Shown here: one piece after another, positions 18,669 through 27,388 of the stretch | Layout of the letters: every line of letters starts with the position of its first letter | Numbering within the stretch: position 1 is the stretch's first letter | DNA from: Candidatus Pantoea deserta | GTDB taxonomy: Bacteria; Pseudomonadota; Gammaproteobacteria; Enterobacterales; Enterobacteriaceae | Reading direction: 5' to 3' | Length of the DNA: 64,000 nt | Assembly (NCBI RefSeq): GCF_003813865.1 | Contig: NZ_RMVG01000023.1 | Coordinates: 1-64,000, forward strand | Position numbers and translations under genes: made by a program | The notes under the pieces: model-generated | What the model saw: only the letters and a program-made list of their open reading frames with translations | Told to the model about the DNA's origin: nothing | Database searches by the model: none

Positions 18669-19361
18669 ATGAGACTGGTGCAACTGTCACGGGAATCCCT
18701 TCATTTTCCTCCACCTGAAATGGCGCTGCGCGAGCCGAACGGTCTGCTGGCGATGGGAGGCGATCTCTCCCCTGCCCGACTGCTGAGCGCCTATCAGCGC
18801 GGCATTTTTCCGTGGTTCTCTCCAGGCGATCCCATCCTGTGGTGGTCGCCGGATCCGCGCGCGGTGCTGCTGCCGGAAACCTTTCACCTGAGTCGCAGCA
18901 TGGCGCGCTTCCATCGCCGCTCGCCCTATCGCGTCACCATGAATCAGGCCTTTTTCGACGTGGTCGAAGGCTGCGCCACAGGCCGTCAGGAAGGCACCTG
19001 GATTACGTTTGAAGTCAAACGGGCGTGGCAGCGGCTGTATGAGCTGGGCCACGCCCACTCAGTCGAGGTCTGGCAGGATCAGCAGCTGGTCGGCGGCATG
19101 TACGGGCTGGCGCTGGGGCAGATTTTTTGCGGCGAATCGATGTTTAGCCGCCGTGAGAATGCCTCAAAAACGGCACTGTGGGTATTTTGCCAGCATTTCA
19201 TCAAACATCAGGGCAGGCTGGTGGATTGTCAGGTTTTAAACCCGCATACCGCCTCGCTGGGCGCGGTGGAGATCCCTCGCGTCGACTATTTACAGTACGT
19301 TCAGGCCCTTGCCTGGCAGCCCGTCAGCCCAGGCTGCTGGCGCACGCAAACGCTTTTTTGA
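18669..19361 (+). CDS. aat: Leucyl/phenylalanyl-tRNA-protein transferase Aat
   Basis: Attaches Leu or Phe from aminoacyl-tRNA to N-terminal Arg or Lys, creating N-degrons read by ClpS and degraded by ClpAP; both genes lie just downstream. It has 230 residues (E. coli 234). Conserved EPNGLLAMGGDLSPARLL, GIFPWFSPGDPILWWSPDPR and GESMFSRRENASKTAL are present. I use the ATG at 18669 (MRLVQLSR); an ATG at 18627 overlaps the end of cydC and is not conserved. The C-terminal tail differs from E. coli. Confidence 0.96.
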   Translation: MRLVQLSRESLHFPPPEMALREPNGLLAMGGDLSPARLLSAYQRGIFPWFSPGDPILWWSPDPRAVLLPETFHLSRSMARFHRRSPYRVTMNQAFFDVVEGCATGRQEGTWITFEVKRAWQRLYELGHAHSVEVWQDQQLVGGMYGLALGQIFCGESMFSRRENASKTALWVFCQHFIKHQGRLVDCQVLNPHTASLGAVEIPRVDYLQYVQALAWQPVSPGCWRTQTLF

Positions 19362-19399
19362 GCCTGCGCAGATGTTTTGCACACAAGCAGGCGTAAAAG

Positions 19400-19408
19400 T
19401 GGTATAAT
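19400..19408 (+). promoter_or_regulatory. Extended -10 promoter upstream of infA
   Basis: TGG-TATAAT is a perfect extended -10 element. The -35 region is poor (a TTGCAC at 19377 is 20 bp away). It lies 39 bp after the aat stop and would give an infA leader of about 295 nt or a separate short RNA ending at the hairpin at 19617-19640. infA in E. coli has two promoters, and this would correspond to the distal one. Confidence 0.65.
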
Positions 19409-19640
19409 AGTCGCGTTTGGTATGTCGTCCGCGCTTCGCAACGGCGAGCCGGAATTGCCAGGCTGGGAATCATAACGCACTCCCGGAACTGTTTCAGATG
19501 AGCGCGTGTTACCGCCTACTGATGCAGATTCTTAGCCCGCTAATCCCCCGCAGACGTCACATAAACACCCGAATTTAACCGAGATGCTCGTGCCTGACGC
19601 GCGAAGCACGGCGAAGCGTTGGCCTTATTGCCAACGTTTC
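19409..19640 (+). other. aat-infA leader region with terminator-like hairpin
   Basis: This GC-rich stretch has no convincing open frame or tRNA. It ends in a hairpin cgttggc/gccaacg (19617-19636, loop cttatt) followed by tttcttt, which looks like a weak intrinsic terminator. Bracketed by a strong -10 and that hairpin, it could be an untranslated infA leader or an RNA of about 225 nt. I do not recognise it as a known RNA family. Confidence 0.4.
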
Positions 19641-19669
19641 TTTACATAAATCATGGAATTCGGCATTAT
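19641..19669 (+). promoter_or_regulatory. Proximal infA promoter
   Basis: -35 TTTACA (19641-19646), 17-bp spacer, -10 CATTAT (19664-19669). Transcription would start near 19676, giving a short leader of about 34 nt before the infA ATG, as described for the proximal infA promoter of E. coli. Confidence 0.65.
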
Positions 19670-19709
19670 CTTGCCGGTTCACTGAAAGCTAGTCCACCCA
19701 GAGGATTCG

Positions 19710-19928
19710 ATGGCCAAAGAAGACAATATTGAAATGCAAGGTACCGTACTTGATACGTTACCTAACACCATGTTCCGCGTAGAACTTGAAAACGGGCACG
19801 TGGTTACCGCTCATATCTCCGGTAAAATGCGTAAAAACTATATCCGCATCCTGACGGGCGACAAAGTCACTGTTGAGCTGACCCCGTACGACCTGAGCAA
19901 AGGCCGCATTGTCTTCCGTAGTCGCTAA
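19710..19928 (+). CDS. infA: Translation initiation factor IF-1
   Basis: Essential factor binding the 30S A site during initiation. The 72-residue S1-type OB-fold protein is essentially identical to E. coli (MAKEDNIEMQGTVLDTLPN to DLSKGRIVFRSR). The start has AGAGGA 7 nt upstream. clpA is convergent downstream; E. coli has the tRNA gene serW in this gap, and it is absent here. Confidence 0.98.
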   Translation: MAKEDNIEMQGTVLDTLPNTMFRVELENGHVVTAHISGKMRKNYIRILTGDKVTVELTPYDLSKGRIVFRSR

Positions 19929-19964
19929 GCGGCTACAGTCTGCTTTCGCCGCCTGAACGGCGGT

Positions 19965-19997
19965 GAAAAAAAAGGCCAGATGCGAATCTGGCCTTTT
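19965..19997. terminator. Bidirectional terminator between infA and clpA
   Basis: Ten-bp stem aaggccagat/atctggcctt with gcga loop, preceded by an A-run and followed by a T-run, so it can serve both infA (plus) and clpA (minus). A second stem, ttcgccgcc/ggcggtgaa with one G-U pair, lies directly to its left (19944-19966). Confidence 0.9.
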
Positions 19998-20017
19998 CTA
20001 TTTTTACATTACAGCAC

Positions 20018-22294
20018 TCAGTGCACCGTTCCTTCCGTTTTGCGTTTTTCCGCGCTGAGGAAGTGATAGGTCAGCTGGTTCTTCTCTTTGTCGAGCGCCA
20101 CCGAAACCGATCCGCCATCCACCAGCGAGCCGAACAGCAGTTCGTTCGCCAGCGGTTTTTTGAGGTTTTCCTGCACCGTACGCGCCATAGGACGCGCGCC
20201 CATCGCCTTGTCGTAGCCTTTCTCTGCCAGCCAGTCGCGCGCTTCGTCGCTGACCTCCAGGGAAACGCCCTTCGCATCCAGCTGAGCCTGTAGTTCGACA
20301 ATAAATTTGTCCACAACCTGATGGATAACATCCGTTGACAGGTGACGGAACCAGATGATGTTGTCGAGACGGTTGCGGAACTCCGGCGTAAAGATCTTCT
20401 TGATCTCTTCCATCGCATCGGTGCTGTTGTCCTGCTGGATCAGGCCGATGGATTTACGCTCGGTTTCACGTACCCCGGCGTTAGTGGTCATGACCAGCAC
20501 CACGTTGCGGAAGTCCGCTTTACGCCCGTTATTGTCGGTCAGCATACCGTTGTCCATGACCTGCAACAGCAGGTTAAAGACGTCAGGGTGCGCTTTTTCG
20601 ATTTCGTCGAGAAGCACGACCGCGTGCGGATGTTTGATCACCGCATCGGTCAGCAGACCGCCCTGGTCAAAGCCTACATAGCCCGGAGGCGCGCCGATCA
20701 AGCGGCTCACCGTATGGCGTTCCATATATTCGGACATGTCGAAGCGCAGCAGCTCGATACCCAGCGCTTTCGCCAGCTGAACCGTTACCTCGGTTTTCCC
20801 GACGCCGGTTGGTCCGGCAAACAGGAAAGAGCCGACCGGCTTACGATCCTGCCCCAGTCCGGCGCGACTCATCTTAATCGCCTCGGTCAGCGCTTCGATG
20901 GCGTTATCCTGACCAAATACCAGCATTTTCAGACGATCGCCGAGATTTTTCAGCGTGTCGCGGTCGGTTGCGGAAACGCTCTTCTCAGGAATACGGGCAA
21001 TGCGCGCCACCACGGATTCGATGTCCGCCACATTGATGGTTTTTTTCCGCTTGCTGACAGGCATTAAACGCGCCCGCGCGCCCGCTTCATCAATGACATC
21101 AATAGCTTTATCCGGCAGATGGCGGTCATTGATATATTTAACCGCCAGCTCCACCGCCGCACGCACGGCTTTCGCCGTATAGCGCACGTCATGATGCGCC
21201 TCATATTTCGGCTTCAGGCCGTTCAGGATCTGAACGGTTTCATCGACCGAAGGTTCAGTGATATCAATTTTCTGGAAACGACGCGCCAGCGCGCGATCTT
21301 TTTCAAAGATATTGCTGAACTCCTGATAGGTCGTCGAACCCATCACGCGAATTTTGCCGCTGGAGAGCAGCGGTTTGATCAGGTTAGCCGCATCCACCTG
21401 GCCGCCTGAAGCCGCGCCTGCGCCGATGATGGTATGGATTTCATCGATAAACAGAATGCTGCTGTTGTCCTGCTCCAGCTGTTTCAGCAGCGCCTTAAAG
21501 CGCTTCTCAAAGTCGCCGCGATATTTAGTGCCCGCCAGCAGCGAGCCGATGTCGAGCGAGTAGATGGTGCACTCTTTCATCACTTCCGGCACGTCGCCCT
21601 GCACAATACGCCAGGCGAGACCTTCCGCAATCGCGGTTTTACCGACGCCAGACTCGCCCACCAGCAGCGGGTTGTTTTTCCGACGACGGCACAGCACCTG
21701 AATGGTACGCTCCAGCTCTTTATCGCGACCGATCAGCGGATCGATACCGCCGACGCGAGCAAGCTGATTAAGATTGGTGGTGAAGTTTTCCATACGATCC
21801 TCCCCGCCTGCTTGCTCTTCATTGACCGGATTCTCATTATGGGGCGTCTGACCGGGTTCGTCTTTGCGCGTCCCGTGAGAAATGAAGTTCACCACGTCGA
21901 GACGGCTGACTTCGTGTTTACGCAGCAGATAGGCCGCTTGCGACTCCTGCTCGCTGAAGATGGCGACCAGCACATTGGCGCCGGAGACTTCGCTGCGGCC
22001 CGATGACTGGACATGGAACACCGCACGCTGCAACACGCGCTGGAAGCTGAGCGTAGGTTGAGTATCGCGCTCACCTTCGCTGACGGGCAGCACCGGTGTG
22101 GTCTGTTCGATAAAGGCTTCGAGTTCTTGCCGCAGAGCGACAATATCGACGGTACAGGCTTCCAGTGCCTCTCTGGCCGACGGGTTGCTGAGCAGTGCCA
22201 GCAACAAATGCTCGACGGTCATAAACTCATGACGGTGCTCACGCGCTCTGGCGAAAGCCATGTTTAAACTGAGTTCCAGTTCTTGATTGAGCAT
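20018..22294 (-). CDS. clpA: ATP-dependent Clp protease unfoldase ClpA
   Basis: Hexameric AAA+ unfoldase that feeds substrates to ClpP. It has 758 residues, as in E. coli. The N-terminal ClpN double repeat (about 1-145) binds ClpS. AAA-1 has Walker A GESGVGKT and Walker B LFIDEIH; AAA-2 has GPTGVGKT and VVLLDEIEKAH. The ClpP-binding loop IGLIQQ replaces the IGL motif region. It lies 58 bp downstream of clpS on the same strand. Confidence 0.98.
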   Translation of the reverse strand: MLNQELELSLNMAFARAREHRHEFMTVEHLLLALLSNPSAREALEACTVDIVALRQELEAFIEQTTPVLPVSEGERDTQPTLSFQRVLQRAVFHVQSSGRSEVSGANVLVAIFSEQESQAAYLLRKHEVSRLDVVNFISHGTRKDEPGQTPHNENPVNEEQAGGEDRMENFTTNLNQLARVGGIDPLIGRDKELERTIQVLCRRRKNNPLLVGESGVGKTAIAEGLAWRIVQGDVPEVMKECTIYSLDIGSLLAGTKYRGDFEKRFKALLKQLEQDNSSILFIDEIHTIIGAGAASGGQVDAANLIKPLLSSGKIRVMGSTTYQEFSNIFEKDRALARRFQKIDITEPSVDETVQILNGLKPKYEAHHDVRYTAKAVRAAVELAVKYINDRHLPDKAIDVIDEAGARARLMPVSKRKKTINVADIESVVARIARIPEKSVSATDRDTLKNLGDRLKMLVFGQDNAIEALTEAIKMSRAGLGQDRKPVGSFLFAGPTGVGKTEVTVQLAKALGIELLRFDMSEYMERHTVSRLIGAPPGYVGFDQGGLLTDAVIKHPHAVVLLDEIEKAHPDVFNLLLQVMDNGMLTDNNGRKADFRNVVLVMTTNAGVRETERKSIGLIQQDNSTDAMEEIKKIFTPEFRNRLDNIIWFRHLSTDVIHQVVDKFIVELQAQLDAKGVSLEVSDEARDWLAEKGYDKAMGARPMARTVQENLKKPLANELLFGSLVDGGSVSVALDKEKNQLTYHFLSAEKRKTEGTVH

Positions 22295-22352
22295 TAGGCA
22301 CCTCCCCCAATTATCGCTCTGATAACCTCACCTTCACTATATGAGGGCGAGT

Positions 22353-22673
22353 TCAGGCTTTTTCCAGCGTACACAGCAATGGATGCTGATTCTCCCGCGC
22401 GTAATTGTTCACCTGAGCGACTTTGGTCTCCGCAACTTCGGCGGTAAACACACCGCAAATCGCCTTTCCATGGTAGTGAACTTTCAGCATCAGTTGCGTT
22501 GCACGTTCAACATCATAAGAAAAGAACTTTTGCAGAACGTCAATAACAAATTCCATAGGCGTATAATCGTCATTATTGAGAATGACTTTATACATTGAAG
22601 GCGGCTTCAGCCCCTCCTTCGCTTTATCTTCGGCCAGATGTTCAAAGTTAAGCCAGTCGTTAGTGTTTGCCAT
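22353..22673 (-). CDS. clpS: ClpA adaptor protein ClpS
   Basis: N-recognin that binds N-terminal Leu, Phe, Trp or Tyr and delivers proteins to ClpAP. The 106 residues match E. coli in length, with the core PPSMYKVILNNDDYTPMEFVIDVL that forms the pocket for the N-terminal residue. Together with aat (18.7 kb) and clpA the window holds a complete Leu/N-degron pathway apart from clpP. Confidence 0.97.
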   Translation of the reverse strand: MANTNDWLNFEHLAEDKAKEGLKPPSMYKVILNNDDYTPMEFVIDVLQKFFSYDVERATQLMLKVHYHGKAICGVFTAEVAETKVAQVNNYARENQHPLLCTLEKA

Positions 22674-22871
22674 AATGTTCCGTTGAAATTCTGCATATCG
22701 GTACGGACGATTAACTGTCCATACGTAGAGTTTAACACGCCTGTCAAGCCCCCTCAGGCTGCGTTAATTTTTTGTCCCAAAACCCCCGCGCGACCTGTAT
22801 CACAAAATTTGCAATAGCGTTAACTGCTTCAAATTTTGGCGATTTTATCGCCGCGCTCTCGGGTGGTTTGC

Positions 22872-22899
22872 TTGACGCAAGGGTCCATTTCTCTACATT
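22872..22899 (+). promoter_or_regulatory. Candidate cspD promoter
   Basis: -35 TTGACG (22872-22877), 16-bp spacer, -10 TACATT (22894-22899), giving an mRNA leader of about 88 nt. The rest of the 320-bp clpS-cspD divergent gap (22674-22993) is AT-rich and holds no gene I can support. Confidence 0.6.
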
Positions 22900-22993
22900 C
22901 TACAGACACAAGCTGATTGAGTTTTAAACAAAACCGACTCACAGCTTCAACTACTCACCTGGTTATCAAAAGTCTTGCGAGGGAAGTAAAAGC

Positions 22994-23215
22994 ATGGAGA
23001 CAGGTACTGTTAAATGGTTCAACAACGCCAAGGGCTTCGGCTTTATCTGTCCGATCGGTGGCGGAGAAGACATCTTCGCACACTACTCTACGATTCAGAT
23101 GGATGGTTACAGAACGCTAAAAGCCGGCCAACAAGTTCAGTTTGATGTTCATCAGGGTCCGAAAGGCAATCATGCCAGCCTGATTGTGCCGGTCGACGCG
23201 GCGGTGCATGTCTGA
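22994..23215 (+). CDS. cspD: Cold-shock-like protein CspD
   Basis: Single-domain nucleic-acid binding protein made in stationary phase or starvation; in E. coli it inhibits replication. It has 73 residues, with RNP1 KGFGFI at 13-18 and RNP2 DIFAHY, and extends beyond the usual 70-residue Csp length with the VDAAVHV tail typical of CspD. GAGGGA lies upstream. Its position divergent from clpS is as in E. coli, but macAB does not follow. Confidence 0.96.
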   Translation: METGTVKWFNNAKGFGFICPIGGGEDIFAHYSTIQMDGYRTLKAGQQVQFDVHQGPKGNHASLIVPVDAAVHV

Positions 23216-23249
23216 ACGACCATCACCCCATTCTGAACACTCCCCCAAA

Positions 23250-23279
23250 AAATGCCAGCCGTACCGCTGGCATTTTTAT
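23250..23279 (+). terminator. Rho-independent terminator after cspD
   Basis: Stem aaatgccagc/gctggcattt with cgtacc loop followed by a T-rich tail, 34 nt past the cspD stop. Confidence 0.92.
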
Positions 23280-23406
23280 TATCTGCGCACATGCGGTTAA
23301 CTCGCCGTCGCCCGCCCTGGCGGCGCGCTGTCAGGTAACAGTTTACTCTCTCTGCCTTTTTCGCTAGCGTTGTCGCCACTTTTTTTGTATGGAAACGTCG
23401 CTCGCC

Positions 23407-24306
23407 ATGTATTCAGGACTGCTAATTATTTTACTGCCGCTGGTTATCGGCTGGCTTTTGCCGCTGCGCCAGCCGACCGTGTTGCGCCTTGTAAATCGCC
23501 TGCTGGGCTGGATGGTCTATATCATTCTTTTCTTTATGGGCATCAGCCTCGCCTTTCTCGATAATCTCAGTCGTAATCTGCTCAGCGTGTTTCATATCGC
23601 GCTGACCTCTTCTCTGGCGATCCTGATCTGCAATCTACTGGCGCTGCGCCTGCTGGAAAAGCGTCGCCCCTGGCAGCACAAGCATAAGCAGGAAGCCCTG
23701 CCTTCGCGGCTACGCATGGCGCTCGACTCGCTGACGCTGTGCGGCGTGGTGGTGCTGGGCTTCCTGACGGGCCTGACGCAGCTGGCTTTTTTACGCCACG
23801 CCTCGACCGCCAGCGAATACGCGCTGATTTTCCTGCTGTTCCTGGTGGGCGTGCAGCTGCGCGGCAGCGGCATGACGCTTCGTCAGATCCTGCTAAACCG
23901 CCGCGGCATGATGGTATCGGTGGCGGTGTTGCTGAGCGCGCTGCTCGGCGGCGCGCTTGCCGCCGCGCTGCTGGGCCTGCCGCTCAACACCGGGCTGGCT
24001 CTCGCCAGCGGCTTTGGCTGGTATTCGCTCTCTGGCATTCTGATGACGGAGGCGTTTGGACCGGTGGTGGGCAGCGCCGCGTTCTTTAATGACCTGATAC
24101 GCGAGCTTGTCGCCATCATGCTTATTCCCGGCCTGATTGCCCGACATCGCTCCAGCGCGCTGGGGCTGTGCGGCGCGACCGCGATGGATTTCACGCTGCC
24201 GGTGCTGCAACGCGCCGGCGGCAATGAGATCGTTCCGGCGGCCATTGTGCACGGCTTTGTGATGAGCCTGCTGGCGCCGCTGCTTATCGCCTTTTTCTCT
24301 GCCTGA
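23407..24306 (+). CDS. lysO: Lysine exporter LysO (YbjE)
   Basis: Inner-membrane lysine exporter (DUF340 family), 299 residues as in E. coli, with about eight membrane helices and the conserved GFGWYSLSGILMTEAFGPVVGSAAFFND and LGLCGATAMDFTLPVLQR blocks. The start at 23407 (MYSGLLIIL) matches the family; the frame is open to 23389, adding six residues that include a second Met. The ribosome site is weak for both. In E. coli its expression is ArgP-linked; I see no clear operator. Confidence 0.93.
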   Translation: MYSGLLIILLPLVIGWLLPLRQPTVLRLVNRLLGWMVYIILFFMGISLAFLDNLSRNLLSVFHIALTSSLAILICNLLALRLLEKRRPWQHKHKQEALPSRLRMALDSLTLCGVVVLGFLTGLTQLAFLRHASTASEYALIFLLFLVGVQLRGSGMTLRQILLNRRGMMVSVAVLLSALLGGALAAALLGLPLNTGLALASGFGWYSLSGILMTEAFGPVVGSAAFFNDLIRELVAIMLIPGLIARHRSSALGLCGATAMDFTLPVLQRAGGNEIVPAAIVHGFVMSLLAPLLIAFFSA

Positions 24307-24405
24307 CCTAAAGCGCACTTTTTTACAGCTGCCTACGCGAAACTTCGTCCAGGCTTCTTCTTTGTCCGCCATCGGGAAGATGGCCTATTGCCAGAGGAGA
24401 GCATC

Positions 24406-26127
24406 ATGAAGCAGACCGTTGCGGCGCTAATCGCAAAAACGCTGGAAAATGCAGGCGTTAAACGAATCTGGGGCGTCACCGGCGACTCCCTGAACGGGCT
24501 GAGCGACAGCCTGAATCGTATGGGCACCATTGAGTGGATGCCCACGCGGCACGAAGAGGTCGCCGCCTTTGCGGCGGGCGCAGAAGCGCACGTCAGCGGC
24601 GAGCTGGCGGTGTGCGCCGGTTCCTGCGGACCCGGCAACCTGCATCTGATTAACGGCCTGTTCGATTGTCATCGCAACCGCGTACCGGTGCTGGCGATTG
24701 CCGCGCACATCCCTTCCAGTGAAATCGGCAGCGGCTATTTTCAGGAGACCCATCCGCAGGAACTGTTCCGCGAATGCAGCCACTACTGCGAATTGGTTTC
24801 CAGCGCCGAGCAGCTTCCTCAGGTGCTGGGCATTGCCATGCGCAAAGCGATCCTGAACCGCGGCGTCTCGGTGATCGTACTGCCGGGCGATGTGGCTCTG
24901 AAGCCCGCTCCGGAGAGCGCCTCCGCCGAGTGGTACCCGCCGCAGCTGCCGCAGGTTCTGCCGCAGGAAGATGAACTGGCGCGGCTGGCGCAAACCCTTA
25001 ATGAGGCGGGCAATATTACCCTGCTGTGCGGCAGCGGCTGCGCCGGCGCGCACCAGGAGGTGGTGCGGCTGGCAGAGACGCTAAACGCGCCTGTGGTGCA
25101 TGCGCTGCGCGGCAAAGAGCATATCGAGTACGACAATCCCTATGACGTCGGTATGACCGGGCTGATCGGCTTTTCATCGGGCTACCACGCCATGATGAAT
25201 GCCGACACGCTGGTGCTGCTCGGCACTAAATTCCCCTATCGCGCCTTTTATCCTGAACACGCAAAAATTATTCAGCTCGATATTAATCCCGGCAGCCTGG
25301 GGGCGCATTGCCATGTCGATCAGGCCTACACCGGCGCGGTGAAGCCGACGCTTCAGGCGCTGCTGCCGCGCCTCACGCAAAAAACCGATCGCCATCATCT
25401 CGATCGCGCGCTGGAACACTATGCCGATGCGCGTAAAGGGCTGGACGAGCTGGCGAACGCCAATGATAAACAGCCGATTCATCCGCAGTATCTGGCGCAG
25501 CAGATTAGCCGCTACGCCAGCGATGATGCGATTTTCACCTGCGATGTCGGCACGCCGACCGTCTGGGCCGCGCGCTATCTGAAGATGAACGGACGCCGTC
25601 GCCTGCTCGGCTCCTTTAACCACGGGTCGATGGCCAATGCCATGCCGCAGGCGCTTGGCGCGCAGGCGCTGGACCGCAGCCGTCAGGTGGTGGCGCTGTG
25701 CGGCGACGGCGGCTTTAGCATGCTGATGGGCGATTTTATAACGCTGGCGCAGCTAAAATTGCCGGTAAAGCTGGTTATCTTCAATAACAGCGTGCTGGGT
25801 TTCGTCGCCATGGAGATGAAAGCGGGCGGCTATCTCACCGACGGCACCGAGCTGGATAATCCTGACTTCGCCGCCATCGCCCAGGCCTGCGGCATTAAGG
25901 GGCTGCGCGTGGAAAAAGCCTCTGAGCTTAACGGCGCGCTGGAGCAGGCGTTCGCCCATCCAGGCCCGGTGCTGGTGGATGTGATTACCGCCAAAGAAGA
26001 GCTGGCGATGCCGCCGCAAATCAAGATGGAGCAGGCAAAAGGCTTTAGCCTCTATATGCTGCGCGCTATTCTGAATGGCCGCGGCGATGAAGTGGTGGAG
26101 CTGGCGAAAACCAACTGGCTGCGGTAA
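24406..26127 (+). CDS. poxB: Pyruvate dehydrogenase (quinone) PoxB
   Basis: Peripheral membrane flavoprotein oxidising pyruvate to acetate and CO2 and passing electrons to ubiquinone. It has 573 residues (E. coli 572). The thiamine diphosphate motif GDGGFSMLMGD...FNN is at about 433-462, preceded by FAD and PYR domains with the active-site glutamate in RHEEVAAFAAGAEA. The C-terminal amphipathic tail is conserved (LYMLRAILNGRGDEVVELAKTNWLR). The ATG at 24406 has AGGAGA 7 nt upstream. In E. coli it is RpoS-dependent and preceded by hcp-hcr, missing here. Confidence 0.97.
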   Translation: MKQTVAALIAKTLENAGVKRIWGVTGDSLNGLSDSLNRMGTIEWMPTRHEEVAAFAAGAEAHVSGELAVCAGSCGPGNLHLINGLFDCHRNRVPVLAIAAHIPSSEIGSGYFQETHPQELFRECSHYCELVSSAEQLPQVLGIAMRKAILNRGVSVIVLPGDVALKPAPESASAEWYPPQLPQVLPQEDELARLAQTLNEAGNITLLCGSGCAGAHQEVVRLAETLNAPVVHALRGKEHIEYDNPYDVGMTGLIGFSSGYHAMMNADTLVLLGTKFPYRAFYPEHAKIIQLDINPGSLGAHCHVDQAYTGAVKPTLQALLPRLTQKTDRHHLDRALEHYADARKGLDELANANDKQPIHPQYLAQQISRYASDDAIFTCDVGTPTVWAARYLKMNGRRRLLGSFNHGSMANAMPQALGAQALDRSRQVVALCGDGGFSMLMGDFITLAQLKLPVKLVIFNNSVLGFVAMEMKAGGYLTDGTELDNPDFAAIAQACGIKGLRVEKASELNGALEQAFAHPGPVLVDVITAKEELAMPPQIKMEQAKGFSLYMLRAILNGRGDEVVELAKTNWLR

Positions 26128-26346
26128 AAGAGAAAGAGCACGGCGGGCGTTGAGGTTTTTTCAGCCTGCCCGCGGTCTGCAATGCGGATGGCATGGGCAG
26201 CCAGCAAAGCGTTGCGCGTCAGGGGTAAAAACGCCGTATTGCTGGCCCGCCTCAGCGATAAGGCGTGTATCCGGACGGGCGGAACTGGCAGGGTGAGGTT
26301 GCCGCCGGCCCATGCCTGCCGCCTTCACACCTGCTGGTAATCTTGT

Positions 26347-26375
26347 CGGGCATTTACGCCCGCTTTTCTTTTCTC
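26347..26375 (+). terminator. Weak terminator-like hairpin before ltaE
   Basis: Five-bp stem cgggc/gcccg followed by cttttctttt, ending 11 nt before the ltaE start. It may end poxB transcripts or act on ltaE read-through. The rest of the 259-bp poxB-ltaE gap is GC-rich with no supported gene. Confidence 0.35.
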
Positions 26376-26386
26376 AGGAGAGAGAC

Positions 26387-27388
26387 GTGATCGATTTACG
26401 CAGTGATACCGTGACCCGGCCGAGCGCCGCGATGTTGCAGGCCATGATGGCCGCAAAAACCGGCGATGACGTCTATCGTGACGATCCCACCGTGAACGCG
26501 CTGGAAGCCGAGGCCGCACGGCTTAGCGGTAAAGCGGCCGCGCTGTTCTTTCCTACCGGCACCCAGGCCAATCTGGTCGCGCTGCTGAGCCACTGCGAGC
26601 GCGGCGACGAATATATCGTCGGTCAGCAGGCGCATAACTACAAGTATGAAGCGGGCGGCGCGGCGGTGCTGGGCAGCATCCAGCCGCAGCCGATCCTTGC
26701 CGCCGAAGACGGCACCCTGCCGCTGGAGCAGGTGGCCGCCGCCATCAAGCCGGACGACATCCATTTTGCGCGCACGCGTCTGCTCAGCCTGGAGAACACG
26801 CATCACGGTAAGGTATTGCCGCTGGAGTATCTCGCCCGCGCCTTTGACTTTACCCGGGAGCGCAAGCTGGCGCTGCATATCGACGGCGCGCGCATCTTCA
26901 ACGCGGTGGTCGCGCAGAATGTCACGCTGGAGGCGATTGCGCGCTACTGCGATACCCTGACGATCTGCCTGTCAAAAGGGTTAGGCACGCCGGTAGGATC
27001 GCTGCTGTGCGGCAGCGAGGCCTATATTGAACGCGCCCGGCGCTGGCGCAAAATGGCGGGCGGCGGGATGCGTCAGGCCGGTATTCTGGCCGCGGCGGGG
27101 CTGTATGCGCTGGAGCATAACGTCGCGCGCCTGAAAGAGGATCACGATAACGCCGCCTGGCTTGGTCAGCAGCTGCAACAGGCTGGCCTGGAGATCGTCG
27201 ATCAGCAGACCAACATGCTGTTTGTGCGCGTGCCCGCTGACCAGGTTGAGGCGCTGAAAAGCTGGTTCGCCCAGCGCGAGGTGCTGCTGAGCCCAGGACC
27301 GGTGACGCGCATCGTCACCCACCTTGATGTGGATCGCCACGCGCTGGAGCAGGTGGTCGCCCACTGGAAGGCCTTCCTGCAACGCTAA
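26387..27388 (+). CDS. ltaE: Low-specificity L-threonine aldolase LtaE
   Basis: PLP enzyme cleaving L-threonine and allo-threonine to glycine and acetaldehyde. It has 333 residues, as in E. coli, with the Schiff-base lysine at K197 in CLSKGLGTPVGSLL. The start is GTG at 26387 (VIDLRSDTVTRPS), with AGGAGAG upstream; the frame opens 25 codons earlier without homology. Its last four bases overlap the stop of convergent amiD, so the two mRNAs must overlap at their 3' ends. Confidence 0.97.
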   Translation: MIDLRSDTVTRPSAAMLQAMMAAKTGDDVYRDDPTVNALEAEAARLSGKAAALFFPTGTQANLVALLSHCERGDEYIVGQQAHNYKYEAGGAAVLGSIQPQPILAAEDGTLPLEQVAAAIKPDDIHFARTRLLSLENTHHGKVLPLEYLARAFDFTRERKLALHIDGARIFNAVVAQNVTLEAIARYCDTLTICLSKGLGTPVGSLLCGSEAYIERARRWRKMAGGGMRQAGILAAAGLYALEHNVARLKEDHDNAAWLGQQLQQAGLEIVDQQTNMLFVRVPADQVEALKSWFAQREVLLSPGPVTRIVTHLDVDRHALEQVVAHWKAFLQR

